The translations under genes and the position numbers were made by a program. A model generated the notes under the pieces. It ran no database searches, was not told where the DNA came from, and saw only the letters and a list, made by a program, of their open reading frames with translations. Of a stretch of 64,000 bases of DNA, positions 24,781-33,778 are shown one piece after another. The DNA is from Sphingobium sp. KCTC 72723 (GTDB taxonomy: Bacteria; Pseudomonadota; Alphaproteobacteria; Sphingomonadales; Sphingomonadaceae). The stretch is from assembly GCF_014280435.1 (NCBI RefSeq), contig NZ_CP060388.1, positions 2,170,001-2,234,000 of the forward strand. Reading direction: 5' to 3'. Positions within the stretch are counted from its first letter, which is position 1. Every line of letters begins with the position of its first letter.

Positions 24781-26557
24781 CCAGCAGCACCAGCGCGCTG
24801 CATACGGCAAAGCCCACCACGATGTTGAGCGGCACGCCGATCCGCACGAAATCGGCGAAGCGATAGTCGCCCGCCGCATAGACCAGAGCGTTGGTCTGAT
24901 AACCGATCGGGGTGGCGAAACAGGCCGATGCGCCGATCATCAGCGCAACCACCAGCGGGCGCGGATCTACCCCCAATTGGTGCGCCAAGGCGATGGTGAT
25001 GGGCGTCATCAGCGCCGCGACGGCATTGTTGCTGAGCAGTTCGGACAGGATCAGCGCGAAGAAATAGATGACGAACACCAGCGACCATGCCGGCGCGCTT
25101 TGCAGCAACGGCTTGACCCAGCCGACCATCAGCCCGACACTGCCCGCCTGCTCCAGCGCCAGGCCCACGGCCAGCATCGCGAAGATCAGGATCAGCACGT
25201 CGCCGTCGATCGCGCCCCATGCTTCTTCCGGGTCGATGCAGCGGGTGATGAGGATCAGGCCGACCGCAATGAACGCGGCCAGCCCGATGCCGATCACGTC
25301 CAGCGCCGACAGCAGCACTACGCCCGCCATGGCGACCATGGCGATCCACGCCTTGTTCCGGCGGAACGCGCGGGCGCGGCTGATGTCCACGCCGATCAGA
25401 TGGGGATTGTCGCGCAATGAGCGCATCGCGTCGTCCCCGCCCGCGATCAGCAGCCGGTCCGCGCCGCGCACCCGCGCTTCGGCCAGCGCCGGGCCGGGCA
25501 AATGGCGCGACCGGTTGATGCCGATGATCCGCACCCGCAAGTCTTGCAGGAAGGGGACGTCGCGCAACCGTTCACCAATGGACGGGTGGTTGGGCGCGAC
25601 CATCGCCTCGATCACCGTGCCGTCCTGCGCCGACGTCGTCAGGTCTGCGGCGATGCCCAGATCGAACGCGCCGGATTCGCGCAACGTCATGATCGCCGTG
25701 CCATCGGCCCGCACGACCAGCCGGTCGCCCGCCCGCAATTCTTCGTCCGCAATATCACGCCGCCGGATTTCCGCACCGCGCTTCAGCCCGATCAGCACCA
25801 CCGACCGGCCGAACAGCCCCAGCGAACCAATTTCCCGCCCGATCAGGTCGCTGTCCTGCGGCACGGCCAGTTCGGTCAGATATTCCTGCACATTGCCGCC
25901 ATCCTCGCCGCTGATCGCGGGGGGATCGCTGGGCAGCAGGAAGGACAGGCACAACAGCGCGACGATACCCGCCGCGCCCCCGGCAGCGCCGTAAATGGTG
26001 ATGTCGAAAATGCCGAAAGGGACCATGCCCTGTTCGGCCGCTATCCCCGACACGATCAGGTTGGTCGATGTCCCCACCAGCGTCAGGCAGCCGCCCAGCA
26101 CGGCCAGGACGTTCATCGGGATCAGCAATTTCTTGACGGGGTAGCCCGTCACCTGTGCCAGTTTGAACAGGATCGGGATCAGCAGCACGACGACCGGCGT
26201 GTTATTGAGAAACGCCGACACCACGAATGCGCCCAGCATGACTTCCGCCAGCGCCAGCCGGGGATGTTTTTGCGCGCGTTCCATGATCTTGTCGGCGACG
26301 CGGTTGATGACGCCGGTGCGAATGAGCGCGCCCGACAGCACGAACATCGCCCCCACCGTCAGCGGCGCGCCGTTGGAAAAGACGGAGAACAACGCTTTTT
26401 CGTCCAGCATCCCCAGCAGCGCATAGGCGCACGCCCCGACCACCGCGATGACCGTGGGCGAATAGCGTTCGCGCACGAAGGCGACGAACATCGCGGCCAA
26501 TATGATCAGCCCGATTTCCGCGCGATAAATGCCCAGCAATGCGGTGATGAAATGCAT
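24776..26557 (-). CDS. SLC13-family permease with two TrkA-C domains
   Basis: A 593-aa DASS/ArsB-NhaD superfamily transporter. Membrane segments flank a central cytoplasmic region with two RCK_C (TrkA-C) domains (around GREIGSLGLFGRSVVLIGLK and SIGERLRDVPFLQDLRVRII). The paired family loops SAFLNNTPVVVLLIPI and SNNAVAALMTPITIALA carry the conserved Asn residues. The substrate is uncertain (sulfate, dicarboxylate or another anion). ATG 26557 has GGGGGAAGAACAG before it and is preferred over the upstream start at 26623. Confidence 0.88.
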   Translation of the reverse strand: MHFITALLGIYRAEIGLIILAAMFVAFVRERYSPTVIAVVGACAYALLGMLDEKALFSVFSNGAPLTVGAMFVLSGALIRTGVINRVADKIMERAQKHPRLALAEVMLGAFVVSAFLNNTPVVVLLIPILFKLAQVTGYPVKKLLIPMNVLAVLGGCLTLVGTSTNLIVSGIAAEQGMVPFGIFDITIYGAAGGAAGIVALLCLSFLLPSDPPAISGEDGGNVQEYLTELAVPQDSDLIGREIGSLGLFGRSVVLIGLKRGAEIRRRDIADEELRAGDRLVVRADGTAIMTLRESGAFDLGIAADLTTSAQDGTVIEAMVAPNHPSIGERLRDVPFLQDLRVRIIGINRSRHLPGPALAEARVRGADRLLIAGGDDAMRSLRDNPHLIGVDISRARAFRRNKAWIAMVAMAGVVLLSALDVIGIGLAAFIAVGLILITRCIDPEEAWGAIDGDVLILIFAMLAVGLALEQAGSVGLMVGWVKPLLQSAPAWSLVFVIYFFALILSELLSNNAVAALMTPITIALAHQLGVDPRPLVVALMIGASACFATPIGYQTNALVYAAGDYRFADFVRIGVPLNIVVGFAVCSALVLLG

Positions 26558-26612
26558 CTGTTCTTCCCCCCGGATCGCGTCGTCGCATGTTCCGCCGGAG
26601 GAGAAACGAAAG

Positions 26613-26640
26613 GGGCCAGCCATGGTTGCATGGCTGGCCC
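26613..26640 (-). terminator. Hairpin terminator downstream of aroC
   Basis: GGGCCAGCCATG and CATGGCTGGCCC form a perfect 12-bp stem with a 4-nt loop. Read on the minus strand it is followed by CCTTTCGTTTCT, a weak U-tract, 143 bp after the aroC stop and before the SLC13 start, so it most likely ends the dnaJ-to-aroC transcript. The 140 bp between it and aroC hold nothing recognisable. Confidence 0.65.
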
Positions 26641-26782
26641 GTATCGCGGCGGTAAGGGGACGTTTTAACCGTTAATCCGCGCAATGCGTGGTGACGCTCC
26701 CCATGGCTTACGCTCTGCCGCTTGCCCATCAAGTGGACGATGACGTGATGCTATCCTAAACGCAGCGAGCCGTCTTGCAGCT

Positions 26783-27871
26783 TTATTTCGGTTCGGCTCG
26801 TCCTTCACCGCATTGGGCGCGGTGGAGCAGTTTCTGGTCGGCCAGCACCAGCGCCATCATCGCTTCGACCACCGGCACGCCGCGAATCCCGACGCAGGGG
26901 TCATGCCGCCCCTTGGTGATGATGTCCGACGCTGCGCCGTCACGGGTGACGGTTTCGACCGGGATCAGGATGGAGCTGGTCGGCTTGAACGCGACGCGGA
27001 CCTTGACCGGCTGCCCGGTCGAAATGCCGCCTGCTATGCCGCCAGCATGGTTGGCCAGAAATGTCGGCCCATCCGCACCGGGGCGCATCGGGTCGGCATT
27101 ATCTTCGCCGCGCAGGCTGGCGGCGGCAAAGCCATCGCCGATTTCCACGCCCTTGACTGCGTTGATGCTCATCATCGCGCTCGCCAGTTCGCTGTCCAGC
27201 TTGGCATAGAGCGGTGCGCCCCAGCCCGCCGGAACGCCGCTGGCGATACATTCCACCACCGCGCCAAGCGAGGAGCCGTCGCGCCGCGCGCCATCGACCA
27301 GCGCTTCCCAGCGGACGGCAGCTTGTGCATCGGGGCAGAAAAACGGGTTCTGGCCGATCTGGGCAGGATCGAAATTGGCATAGTCGATCGCGTCGCCACC
27401 GATGGCGCTGACATAGGCGAAGATGTCGACTTCTTCGATCACGGCCCGCGCCACTGCCCCCGCCGCGACCCGGCTGGCCGTTTCGCGCGCCGACGATCGC
27501 CCGCCGCCGCGATAGTCGCGAAAGCCATATTTGGCGTCATAGGCATAGTCGGCATGGCCGGGGCGATAGGCTTTGGCGACTTCGGAATAATCCTTCGACC
27601 GCTGGTCGGTATTTTCGATCATCAGGCTGATCGGCGTGCCGGTGGTGCGCCCTTCGAACACGCCCGACAGGATGCGCACTTCGTCCGCTTCCCGCCGCTG
27701 GGTGGTGAATTTCGACGTGCCGGGTTTGCGCAGGTCCAGCCAGGGCTGAATGTCGCTTTCGTTCAAGGGCAGCCCCGGCGGGCAGCCATCCACCACCGCG
27801 CCGATCGCGGGACCATGGCTTTCGCCCCAAGTGGTGAAGCGAAAGACGCGACCGAATGTGTTGAAGCTCAT
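26783..27871 (-). CDS. aroC: Chorismate synthase
   Basis: Makes chorismate from EPSP using reduced FMN, the last shikimate-pathway step. Signatures: [58 protein letters not shown], and [15 protein letters not shown], with [17 protein letters not shown] towards the end. Length 362 aa is normal. Its ATG overlaps the stop of the DUF2442 gene by 4 bp, so it depends on that gene for translational coupling. Confidence 0.97.
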   Translation of the reverse strand: MSFNTFGRVFRFTTWGESHGPAIGAVVDGCPPGLPLNESDIQPWLDLRKPGTSKFTTQRREADEVRILSGVFEGRTTGTPISLMIENTDQRSKDYSEVAKAYRPGHADYAYDAKYGFRDYRGGGRSSARETASRVAAGAVARAVIEEVDIFAYVSAIGGDAIDYANFDPAQIGQNPFFCPDAQAAVRWEALVDGARRDGSSLGAVVECIASGVPAGWGAPLYAKLDSELASAMMSINAVKGVEIGDGFAAASLRGEDNADPMRPGADGPTFLANHAGGIAGGISTGQPVKVRVAFKPTSSILIPVETVTRDGAASDIITKGRHDPCVGIRGVPVVEAMMALVLADQKLLHRAQCGEGRAEPK

Positions 27872-28221
27872 TCTGCTGCTTCGCTATCCCAATCTGAACC
27901 AAAGCGCTCCGCCATATAGCGTGCGCTGCCGAAACGACCAGCCAGCAAACCTTCCACCGTCAGGTCGGCATCCAGCGCTGCCCAATGTAGTCCGAACCCG
28001 GCCCCTGCAATTTCGACCGCCTCAAGCTGTTCCGGGCTGGCATGTTCCAGCCCCTGAGCCAATGTAGGAGGGAAGGCAAAGGTGGCGCCACTGACCAGAT
28101 CGATCACGATCCGGCCCGTATCCCGATCATAGCGGGCTGCGCGCGCGCGCGGTTTGATGGCAAGGTCATGCTCGCCGCGCCGGACAGCGTCGTCAAACTG
28201 TGCCTGGGTCAATTCACCCAT
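27868..28221 (-). CDS. DUF2442 family protein
   Basis: A 117-aa protein whose C-terminal two thirds ([48 protein letters not shown]) is a DUF2442 domain. The fold is small alpha/beta; members are often encoded beside DUF4160 proteins, a pairing suggestive of a toxin-antitoxin-like or phage-defence accessory module. It overlaps DUF4160 by 8 bp and aroC by 4 bp. Function unknown. Confidence 0.85.
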   Translation of the reverse strand: MGELTQAQFDDAVRRGEHDLAIKPRARAARYDRDTGRIVIDLVSGATFAFPPTLAQGLEHASPEQLEAVEIAGAGFGLHWAALDADLTVEGLLAGRFGSARYMAERFGSDWDSEAAE

Positions 28222-28453
28222 GAATGCCGTTCCACCTTTCGATCAGATAGTCGTGCTTTTGTCGCACGATTTGCAAAGCGCGTCGACTCTCACGCAAGTC
28301 CGCACCGACGATTCGCACCACTTCGGGCTGACCATCCCGTCCCATCAGCGCGATTTTGGTTTCGCCATTCCCGAATATATGGACATGGGGCGGCGGATGG
28401 TCGTCGGTGTAGATCATGACGCGAAGATGCCCCGCGCGCAGAACCGTCGGCAC
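28214..28453 (-). CDS. DUF4160 family protein
   Basis: A 79-aa protein with the DUF4160 signature HPPPHVHIFGNGETKIAL and the C-terminal [17 protein letters not shown]. The family is small, often paired with DUF2442, and of unknown biochemical role. It starts 5 bp after the fabI stop and overlaps the DUF2442 gene by 8 bp. Confidence 0.87.
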   Translation of the reverse strand: MPTVLRAGHLRVMIYTDDHPPPHVHIFGNGETKIALMGRDGQPEVVRIVGADLRESRRALQIVRQKHDYLIERWNGIHG

Positions 28454-28458
28454 GTCCC

Positions 28459-29265
28459 TTATTTGTCCAGCGCGATGTCCGGCGCGTCTTCGGCCTTCAT
28501 GCCGATGACGTTATAGCCTGCGTCGACATGATGGATTTCGCCGGTCACGCCCGATGCCAGATCCGACAGCAGGTAAAGCCCCGCGCCGCCGACATCCTCG
28601 ATCGTCACATTGCGGCGGAGCGGCGAATTCAGTTCATTCCATTTAAGGATGTAGCGGAAATCGCCGATGCCGCTGGCCGCCAGCGTCTTGATCGGTCCGG
28701 CGGAAATGGCGTTGACGCGGATATTTTCGGGGCCAAGGTCCATCGCCAGATATTTGACGGAGCTTTCCAGTGCCGCCTTGGCCACGCCCATGACGTTATA
28801 ATGGGGAATGACCTTTTCCGCGCCATAATAGCTGAGCGTCAGGATGCTGCCGCCATTGGGCATCAGCGCGCGGGCGCGGCGGGTGACTGCCACAAAACTG
28901 TAAACGGATACGTTCATAGTCAGCAGGAAGTTGTCGAGGCTGGTGTCGACATAGAGGCCACGCAGTTCATTCTTGTCGGAAAAGCCGATCGCGTGGACAA
29001 CGAAGTCGAGACCGCCCCAGCGCGCTTCGATTTCCGCGAAGGCTGCGTCGAGCTTGTCCATGTCGGTCACGTCGCAGTCGATCAGGAAGTCGGAGCCGAC
29101 TTGTTCGGCGAGCGGCCGCACCCGCTTGGCCAGCGCTTCGCCCTGATAGGCGAAGGCGAGTTCCGCGCCCTGTTCGTGCAGGGACTTGGCAATGCCCCAG
29201 GCCAGCGACTTGTCGTTGGCCAACCCCATGATGAGGCCGCGTTTTCCTGCCATCAAGCCGCTCAT
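28459..29265 (-). CDS. fabI: Enoyl-[acyl-carrier-protein] reductase FabI
   Basis: The NADH-dependent last step of the fatty-acid elongation cycle. A short-chain dehydrogenase of 268 aa with GLIMGLANDKSLAWGIAKSL (cofactor), the catalytic Tyr-x6-Lys in YNVMGVAK preceded by SYYGAEKVIPH, and the C-terminal VTGEIHHVDAGYNVIGM typical of FabI. It overlaps yihY by 4 bp at its start. This is the triclosan/diazaborine target class; no resistance change can be called by eye. Confidence 0.96.
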   Translation of the reverse strand: MSGLMAGKRGLIMGLANDKSLAWGIAKSLHEQGAELAFAYQGEALAKRVRPLAEQVGSDFLIDCDVTDMDKLDAAFAEIEARWGGLDFVVHAIGFSDKNELRGLYVDTSLDNFLLTMNVSVYSFVAVTRRARALMPNGGSILTLSYYGAEKVIPHYNVMGVAKAALESSVKYLAMDLGPENIRVNAISAGPIKTLAASGIGDFRYILKWNELNSPLRRNVTIEDVGGAGLYLLSDLASGVTGEIHHVDAGYNVIGMKAEDAPDIALDK

Positions 29266-30215
29266 ATCGTCGTTCCGTTCCCTTGGGTCACCGCCGCTGC
29301 GTCCAGTTCCTCTTGCGGGAATTCCGCCAGCGCCGCATTCAATTCGGCGCCAATTACCACGCCAAGCCCGACGAGAAAGAAAAAAATGAGCGTGATCATC
29401 ACCCCGGCCAGACTGCCATAGGTGCGGTCATAGCCGCCCAGCAGCGAAAGCGTGGGCGGCAGCAGCCAGGTGGTGGCATACCACCAGAGCGAGGTGGCCA
29501 GCGCGCCGGGCCATTTGGGAAAGCGCCGGTCCTTGTAGGCGGACGGGGTGAGCGAGGCATAAAGCGACCAGAGCGCCAGGCACAATATCGCCATCGGCAC
29601 CAATTTGGTCAGCGTCAGGATGCGAATGACATCGTCGGCGAAGGGAAATAGGCGCAGGACGATCTGTTCCGCGCCGGTCAGCACGATCTGAAGCGAGAAA
29701 GCGAACATCACCGCCAGCACGCTGACCAGAGTGATGCCGATGGCGGCCAGGCGATAATGCCAGAACCCGCGCGAGCTTTTGGTGCCATAGGCGCGGCGCA
29801 ATATGTCGCGGATCGTTTCGATCAGGCTGCCCACGGTCCACAGGCCGACCAGCGCGCCCAGCCAGAGCAGCGAGCCGGTGCGCGCGTGCAACACGTCGAT
29901 GATCGGTTGGCGCACCACTTCGGCCACGCCGCGCGGCATGTTGGCCAGAAACACATTTACCGCGTTCAGCCCGTCCTGCGTGCTGCCCAATACCGACGCG
30001 ACGGCCGCTGCGACGATGAAGAAGGGGAACAGGGTGATGAGCGAGAGATAGGCCAGATTGCCCGCGTGAATGAAGCCGTCGCTATAGGCACCCACCAGCA
30101 CGCGCCGGACGATTTCGAGCGTGCGGGCCGTGGGCCGGACCCGCTCCATCTGGGCGCGGGCATGGGCCTTCAAACGATGGCGGCGCTGTTCGGGGGATTG
30201 GGGCGAGGGTTGCAT
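29262..30215 (-). CDS. YihY/virulence factor BrkB family membrane protein
   Basis: A 317-aa inner-membrane protein with six hydrophobic segments. The family motif FIHAGNLAYLSLITLFPFFIV opens the domain, and GAYDRTYGSLAGVMI-like sequence (GGYDRTYGSLAGVMITLIFF) closes it. Once called RNase BN, that role is no longer accepted; transport or membrane-associated functions are proposed. It lies between dnaJ and fabI and overlaps fabI by 4 bp. Confidence 0.9.
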   Translation of the reverse strand: MQPSPQSPEQRRHRLKAHARAQMERVRPTARTLEIVRRVLVGAYSDGFIHAGNLAYLSLITLFPFFIVAAAVASVLGSTQDGLNAVNVFLANMPRGVAEVVRQPIIDVLHARTGSLLWLGALVGLWTVGSLIETIRDILRRAYGTKSSRGFWHYRLAAIGITLVSVLAVMFAFSLQIVLTGAEQIVLRLFPFADDVIRILTLTKLVPMAILCLALWSLYASLTPSAYKDRRFPKWPGALATSLWWYATTWLLPPTLSLLGGYDRTYGSLAGVMITLIFFFLVGLGVVIGAELNAALAEFPQEELDAAAVTQGNGTTI

Positions 30216-30230
30216 CGACCCGATAACGCC

Positions 30231-31160
30231 TCAGACCCCCAGATGGGCGCGAACGGGCCGACTGTCCTGCCAGCTTTCGACCAGCGCAAGAATCGCCGGG
30301 TCATCGGCAGGCACGTCGATCTGGAGCGTCACCAGTTGATCGCCGCGTGCGCCGCCCTTGCCGGTAAAGCCCTTGCCGCGCAGGCGCAGCGTCTTGCCCG
30401 ACATCGCCCCCGTCGGCACGCCCAGCATCACTGCGCCATCGACGGTCGGCACCTTGACCTTGCCGCCCTTGACCGCTTCGTCCAGCGTGATCGGCAGGTC
30501 GAGCAGCACATTGTCGCCGTCGCGGGTGAAGAAGGCATGGGGGCGTATCTCGATCGTGACGATGGCGTCGCCTGCCCCGCCCGGTCCCGGCTGCCCCTTG
30601 CCCGACAGGCGCATCTGCGTGCCGTTTTCCACCCCGGCGGGCAGTTTCAGGTCGATCGTCTTGCCATCCTGCAAGGTAATCCGCTGGGGCGCGAGGATCG
30701 CGGCATCGGCGAACGGCACGGCCAGACGATAAGCGACGTTCGCGCCCTTTTGCGGCGGGCTTTGTCGTCCAAAACCGCCAAAGCCGCCGCCACCGCCCGC
30801 GCGGCGACCCGCGCCGCCGAACAGGCCTTCGAAAATATCGCCAAAGTCGCCGCCGCCGGAATCGAATCCGCCGCCGCCCGGCTGACCACGAAAGCCCCCC
30901 GGACCACCGCCGCCAAAGCCGAAGGGGGCTGCCGGATTGCCATCGCCGTCAATCTCGCCCCGGTCGAACCGGGCGCGCTTGTCCTTGTCCGACAGCAGGT
31001 CATAAGCATTAGTGACGGCGGAAAATTTCTCCGCCGCCGTGGGGTTGTCCCGATTCTTGTCGGGATGCAGTTCCTTGGCCAGCTTGCGATAGGCCGACTT
31101 GATCTCCGCCTCGCTGGCGCTGCGTTGTACGCCCAAAATGGAATAGGGATCGGCCATCAT
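30231..31160 (-). CDS. DnaJ C-terminal domain co-chaperone (CbpA-like)
   Basis: A 309-aa class B J-protein: J-domain at residues 4-70 with the HPD motif in LAKELHPDKNRD, a long Gly/Phe-rich stretch (residues 80-130), then two beta-barrel substrate-binding domains (from NVAYRLAVPF) without the zinc-finger of true DnaJ. It stimulates DnaK. It begins the run dnaJ-yihY-fabI-DUF4160-DUF2442-aroC and is divergent from pdxH. ATG 31157 is an equally good start. Confidence 0.92.
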   Translation of the reverse strand: MMADPYSILGVQRSASEAEIKSAYRKLAKELHPDKNRDNPTAAEKFSAVTNAYDLLSDKDKRARFDRGEIDGDGNPAAPFGFGGGGPGGFRGQPGGGGFDSGGGDFGDIFEGLFGGAGRRAGGGGGFGGFGRQSPPQKGANVAYRLAVPFADAAILAPQRITLQDGKTIDLKLPAGVENGTQMRLSGKGQPGPGGAGDAIVTIEIRPHAFFTRDGDNVLLDLPITLDEAVKGGKVKVPTVDGAVMLGVPTGAMSGKTLRLRGKGFTGKGGARGDQLVTLQIDVPADDPAILALVESWQDSRPVRAHLGV

Positions 31161-31315
31161 TCTACCTGTTGCACAAAAGCATCATAGCGCGACTATGTGG
31201 CCGAGGTTGCGCCGACATTCAAGTCAGGGATGTGCGTTGCCGGTCGGCCGGTCGGGACCGATCCCTGCCAAAGGCCCATATCGACAGCATCATGCCCGCG
31301 CCGTAAGAGAGCGGC

Positions 31316-31891
31316 ATGACCGATCCCTTTGCCCTGTTCGACGACTGGTATGGCCAAGCCCGCCAGAGCGAAATCAACGATAGCAACGCGATGGCGCTGG
31401 CCACGGCGGATGCGGACGGGCGTCCGTCGGTCCGCATGGTGCTGCTGAAAGGCCATGGGCCGGACGGTTTCATATTCTATACCAATTTCGAGGGGCGCAA
31501 GGCGGGCGAGCTGATCGCCAATCCCCATGCCGCTTTGCTGTTCCACTGGAAATCCATGCGGCGGCAGATCCGTATCGAAGGCCCGGTCGGCCCGGTGGAC
31601 GATGCCACGGCCGACGCCTATTTCGCCACGCGCGGGCGCGACAGCCAGTTGGGCGCTTGGGCGTCGGACCAGTCCCGCCCCCTGCCCGACCGGCAGACGT
31701 TCATGGACCGATATGACGCGATGGCCGCGCGCTTTGCCGACGGGCCGGTGCCGCGTCCACCGCACTGGTCGGGTTTTTGCGTGACGCCGCACCGCATCGA
31801 ATATTGGCAGGATCGCGAGCATCGGCTGCATGAACGGCGGGTTTTCACGCGGTCGGGCGATGGCTGGAGCGAAGGGCTGCTTTACCCCTGA
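31316..31891 (+). CDS. pdxH: Pyridoxamine 5'-phosphate oxidase
   Basis: The FMN enzyme that makes pyridoxal 5'-phosphate from PNP or PMP. Typical segments: NAMALATADADGRPSVRMVL, GFIFYTNFEGRKAGEL, LLFHWKSMRRQIRIEGPV, SQLGAWASDQSRPL and the C-terminal HERRVFTR...WSEGLLYP. Length 191 aa. A family A repeat begins 6 bp after the stop. Confidence 0.96.
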   Translation: MTDPFALFDDWYGQARQSEINDSNAMALATADADGRPSVRMVLLKGHGPDGFIFYTNFEGRKAGELIANPHAALLFHWKSMRRQIRIEGPVGPVDDATADAYFATRGRDSQLGAWASDQSRPLPDRQTFMDRYDAMAARFADGPVPRPPHWSGFCVTPHRIEYWQDREHRLHERRVFTRSGDGWSEGLLYP

Positions 31892-31897
31892 GCGTTT

Positions 31898-32045
31898 GTC
31901 TCGAAATTCGCCTTTGGCGCATCCGCACCAGCCCACACCCCCACCCGACCTCCCATTCAGGATACAGTCTGTGGGCAGTCGGGTGGGGGTGAGGGCCGGT
32001 GCTGCAACCGAAATGCTCGCCTTCGCGTATTTCGAGACAGACTCC
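31898..32045. repeat. Palindromic repeat family A, copy 3
   Basis: The longest copy. Outer arms GTCTCGAAAT (31898-31907) and ATTTCGAGAC (32029-32038) are perfect; inside is the large palindrome from CCGCACCAG (31923) to GGCCGGTGC (31994-32002) around CATTCAGGATAC. The right end CAGACTCC matches, inverted, the GGAGTCTG that begins copy 2, which defines the element edge. The 332 bp from pdxH to the symporter gene contain this element and, beyond it, only about 180 bp with no gene I can support. Confidence 0.85.
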
Positions 32046-32223
32046 AAGCGCCGCAATCTGCCCCATTTCGGACGGAGCGAGGCGCGGAAAGCGGCGCGTC
32101 GTTCGTCTATCCCCATGCAGCCTGGCGCGCACCGATTGCGGGTGACCCATGCGCCTGTTAGGTAATAGCCTGACAGAAGTAAAAGATGGCGCGGGCCGAC
32201 CCCGCCCGGCCTAGAGGGACATA

Positions 32224-33555
32224 ATGCGCAATAGACTGACGGCCTACATCCTGACCGGCATGGTCCTGGGGGTGATCGTGGGCTTCGCGGCCAATTTGTG
32301 GGTCGGCGGAGACGAGACGCTGGCCAAACAGGTCGCGGGCTATTTCCATCTGCTGGCCGACATCTTCCTGCACCTCATAAAGATGATCATCGCGCCGCTG
32401 GTCTTTTCCACGCTGGTCGCGGGCATCGCGCATATGGGCGACAGCGCGGCGCTGGGGCGGATCGGCGGGCGGGCGCTGGCCTGGTTCGTCATCGCCAGCC
32501 TGATCTCGCTGACGCTGGGCCTCATCTTCGTCAATTTCTTCCAGCCCGGCGCTGGGCTGAACCTTGTTCGCTCAGGCGTCGAATCGGGCGTCAACACCGA
32601 AGCGCTCAATTTCCGCGACTTCATCCTGCATGTCTTTCCGACATCCATGGTCGGGGCGATGGCGGAAAATTCGATCCTTCAGATCGTCGTATTCTCCCTG
32701 TTCGTGGGCGTCGCGCTGACCGCGATCGGCGACAAGGGCAAGCCGATCGTCACGGTCATCGAATCGATGGTCGAATTGATGTTGCAGGTGACAGGCTATG
32801 TCATGCGGGTCGCGCCCTTTGCCGTGTTCGGGGCGCTGGCGTCAGTCGTGACGACCGAAGGGCTGGGCGTGCTGGTCACGTTCGGCCAGTTGATCGGGGA
32901 ATTCTACCTGGCGCTGGGGGCGCTGTGGATCCTGCTGTTCGCGGCTGGCTCCATTTTCCTGGGCAAACGGATGTTCAAGCTGGTTCGCTATGTTCGCGAA
33001 CCGTTGCTGATCGCCTTTTCCACGGCTTCTTCCGAAGCGGCCTACCCCAAGATGCTGGAGCAGCTGGACCGTTTCGGCGTGCCGCGCCGGATCTACAGCT
33101 TCGTGCTGCCGCTGGGCTATAGTTTCAACCTTGACGGGTCGATGATGTATTCGACCTTCGCCACCATCTTCATCGCGCAGGCCTATGGCATCGACCTGCC
33201 GATCGCGACGCAGATCACCATATTGCTGGTGCTGATGGTGACCAGCAAGGGCATCGCCGCCGTGCCGCGCGCGAGCCTGGTGGTTGTTGCCGCGACGCTG
33301 GGCCAGTTCGACTTGCCGGTCGAGGGGGTCGCCTTCATCCTGGCGGTGGATCATTTCATGGACATGGGCCGCACCGCCACCAACGTGCTGGGCAATGCCA
33401 TCGCTACGTCGGTCATCACCAAATGGGAAGGGATGCTGGAAGTCGAGGAGGCCGTCGACGTGCCGCATCCCAAGGCACCGGCGCATGGCCCGGCGCATGG
33501 CCGCGCGGGGCTGGAACTGGCGTCGGATATGACGGATGGCGACCGCAAGGGGTAA
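32224..33555 (+). CDS. Dicarboxylate/amino acid:cation symporter (DAACS, GltP/DctA type)
   Basis: A 443-aa Na+- or H+-coupled transporter. Hallmarks: HLIKMIIAPLVFSTLVAGIA in TM3, the serine-rich hairpin STASSEAAYPKMLEQL (HP1), YSFNLDGSMMYSTFATIFIAQ (TM7), and DHFMDMGRTATNVLGNA (TM8). The substrate could be glutamate/aspartate or C4-dicarboxylates; the sequence does not decide. The last 35 residues are polar and His/Ala/Pro-rich. AGAGGG precedes ATG 32224. Confidence 0.92.
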   Translation: MRNRLTAYILTGMVLGVIVGFAANLWVGGDETLAKQVAGYFHLLADIFLHLIKMIIAPLVFSTLVAGIAHMGDSAALGRIGGRALAWFVIASLISLTLGLIFVNFFQPGAGLNLVRSGVESGVNTEALNFRDFILHVFPTSMVGAMAENSILQIVVFSLFVGVALTAIGDKGKPIVTVIESMVELMLQVTGYVMRVAPFAVFGALASVVTTEGLGVLVTFGQLIGEFYLALGALWILLFAAGSIFLGKRMFKLVRYVREPLLIAFSTASSEAAYPKMLEQLDRFGVPRRIYSFVLPLGYSFNLDGSMMYSTFATIFIAQAYGIDLPIATQITILLVLMVTSKGIAAVPRASLVVVAATLGQFDLPVEGVAFILAVDHFMDMGRTATNVLGNAIATSVITKWEGMLEVEEAVDVPHPKAPAHGPAHGRAGLELASDMTDGDRKG

Positions 33556-33570
33556 GGTTCCCGCAGCATC

Positions 33571-33765
33571 CTGCCCTTGCAGGGGGGGTGGCTATCGCAT
33601 ATGACCTTTTCTTATCCCTACAAAGTCATCCTGAATTTATTTCAGGATCCATCATGCCCAAAAAGCCGCCGTTCGCGACGAGAAATGGATGCTGAAACAA
33701 GTTCAGCATGACGATTAAAAGTAGAACAATTTCATATGCGATAGCCCTGCCTTGCAGGGGGAGGA
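33571..33765. repeat. Nested palindromic repeat: outer element split by an inner one
   Basis: Outer arms: CCTTGCAGGGG-type sequence then GGCTATCGCATATGA (33590-33604), mirrored by TCATATGCGATAGCC (33732-33746) followed by CCTTGCAGGGGGAGG. Between them lies an independent palindrome (33625-33712). It fills the gap between the symporter and the convergent bestrophin gene; there is no coding capacity. Confidence 0.7.
33625..33712. repeat. Inner palindromic repeat, GTCATCCTGAA family
   Basis: Arms GTCATCCTGAA (33625-33635) and TTCAGCATGAC (33702-33712) with one mismatch, each arm carrying its own small hairpin (e.g. GCTGAAACAAGTTCAGC). The same type recurs at 40525-40606. Such elements are abundant in sphingomonad genomes. 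Confidence 0.7.
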
Positions 33766-33778
33766 TTCTAAGCCGACT

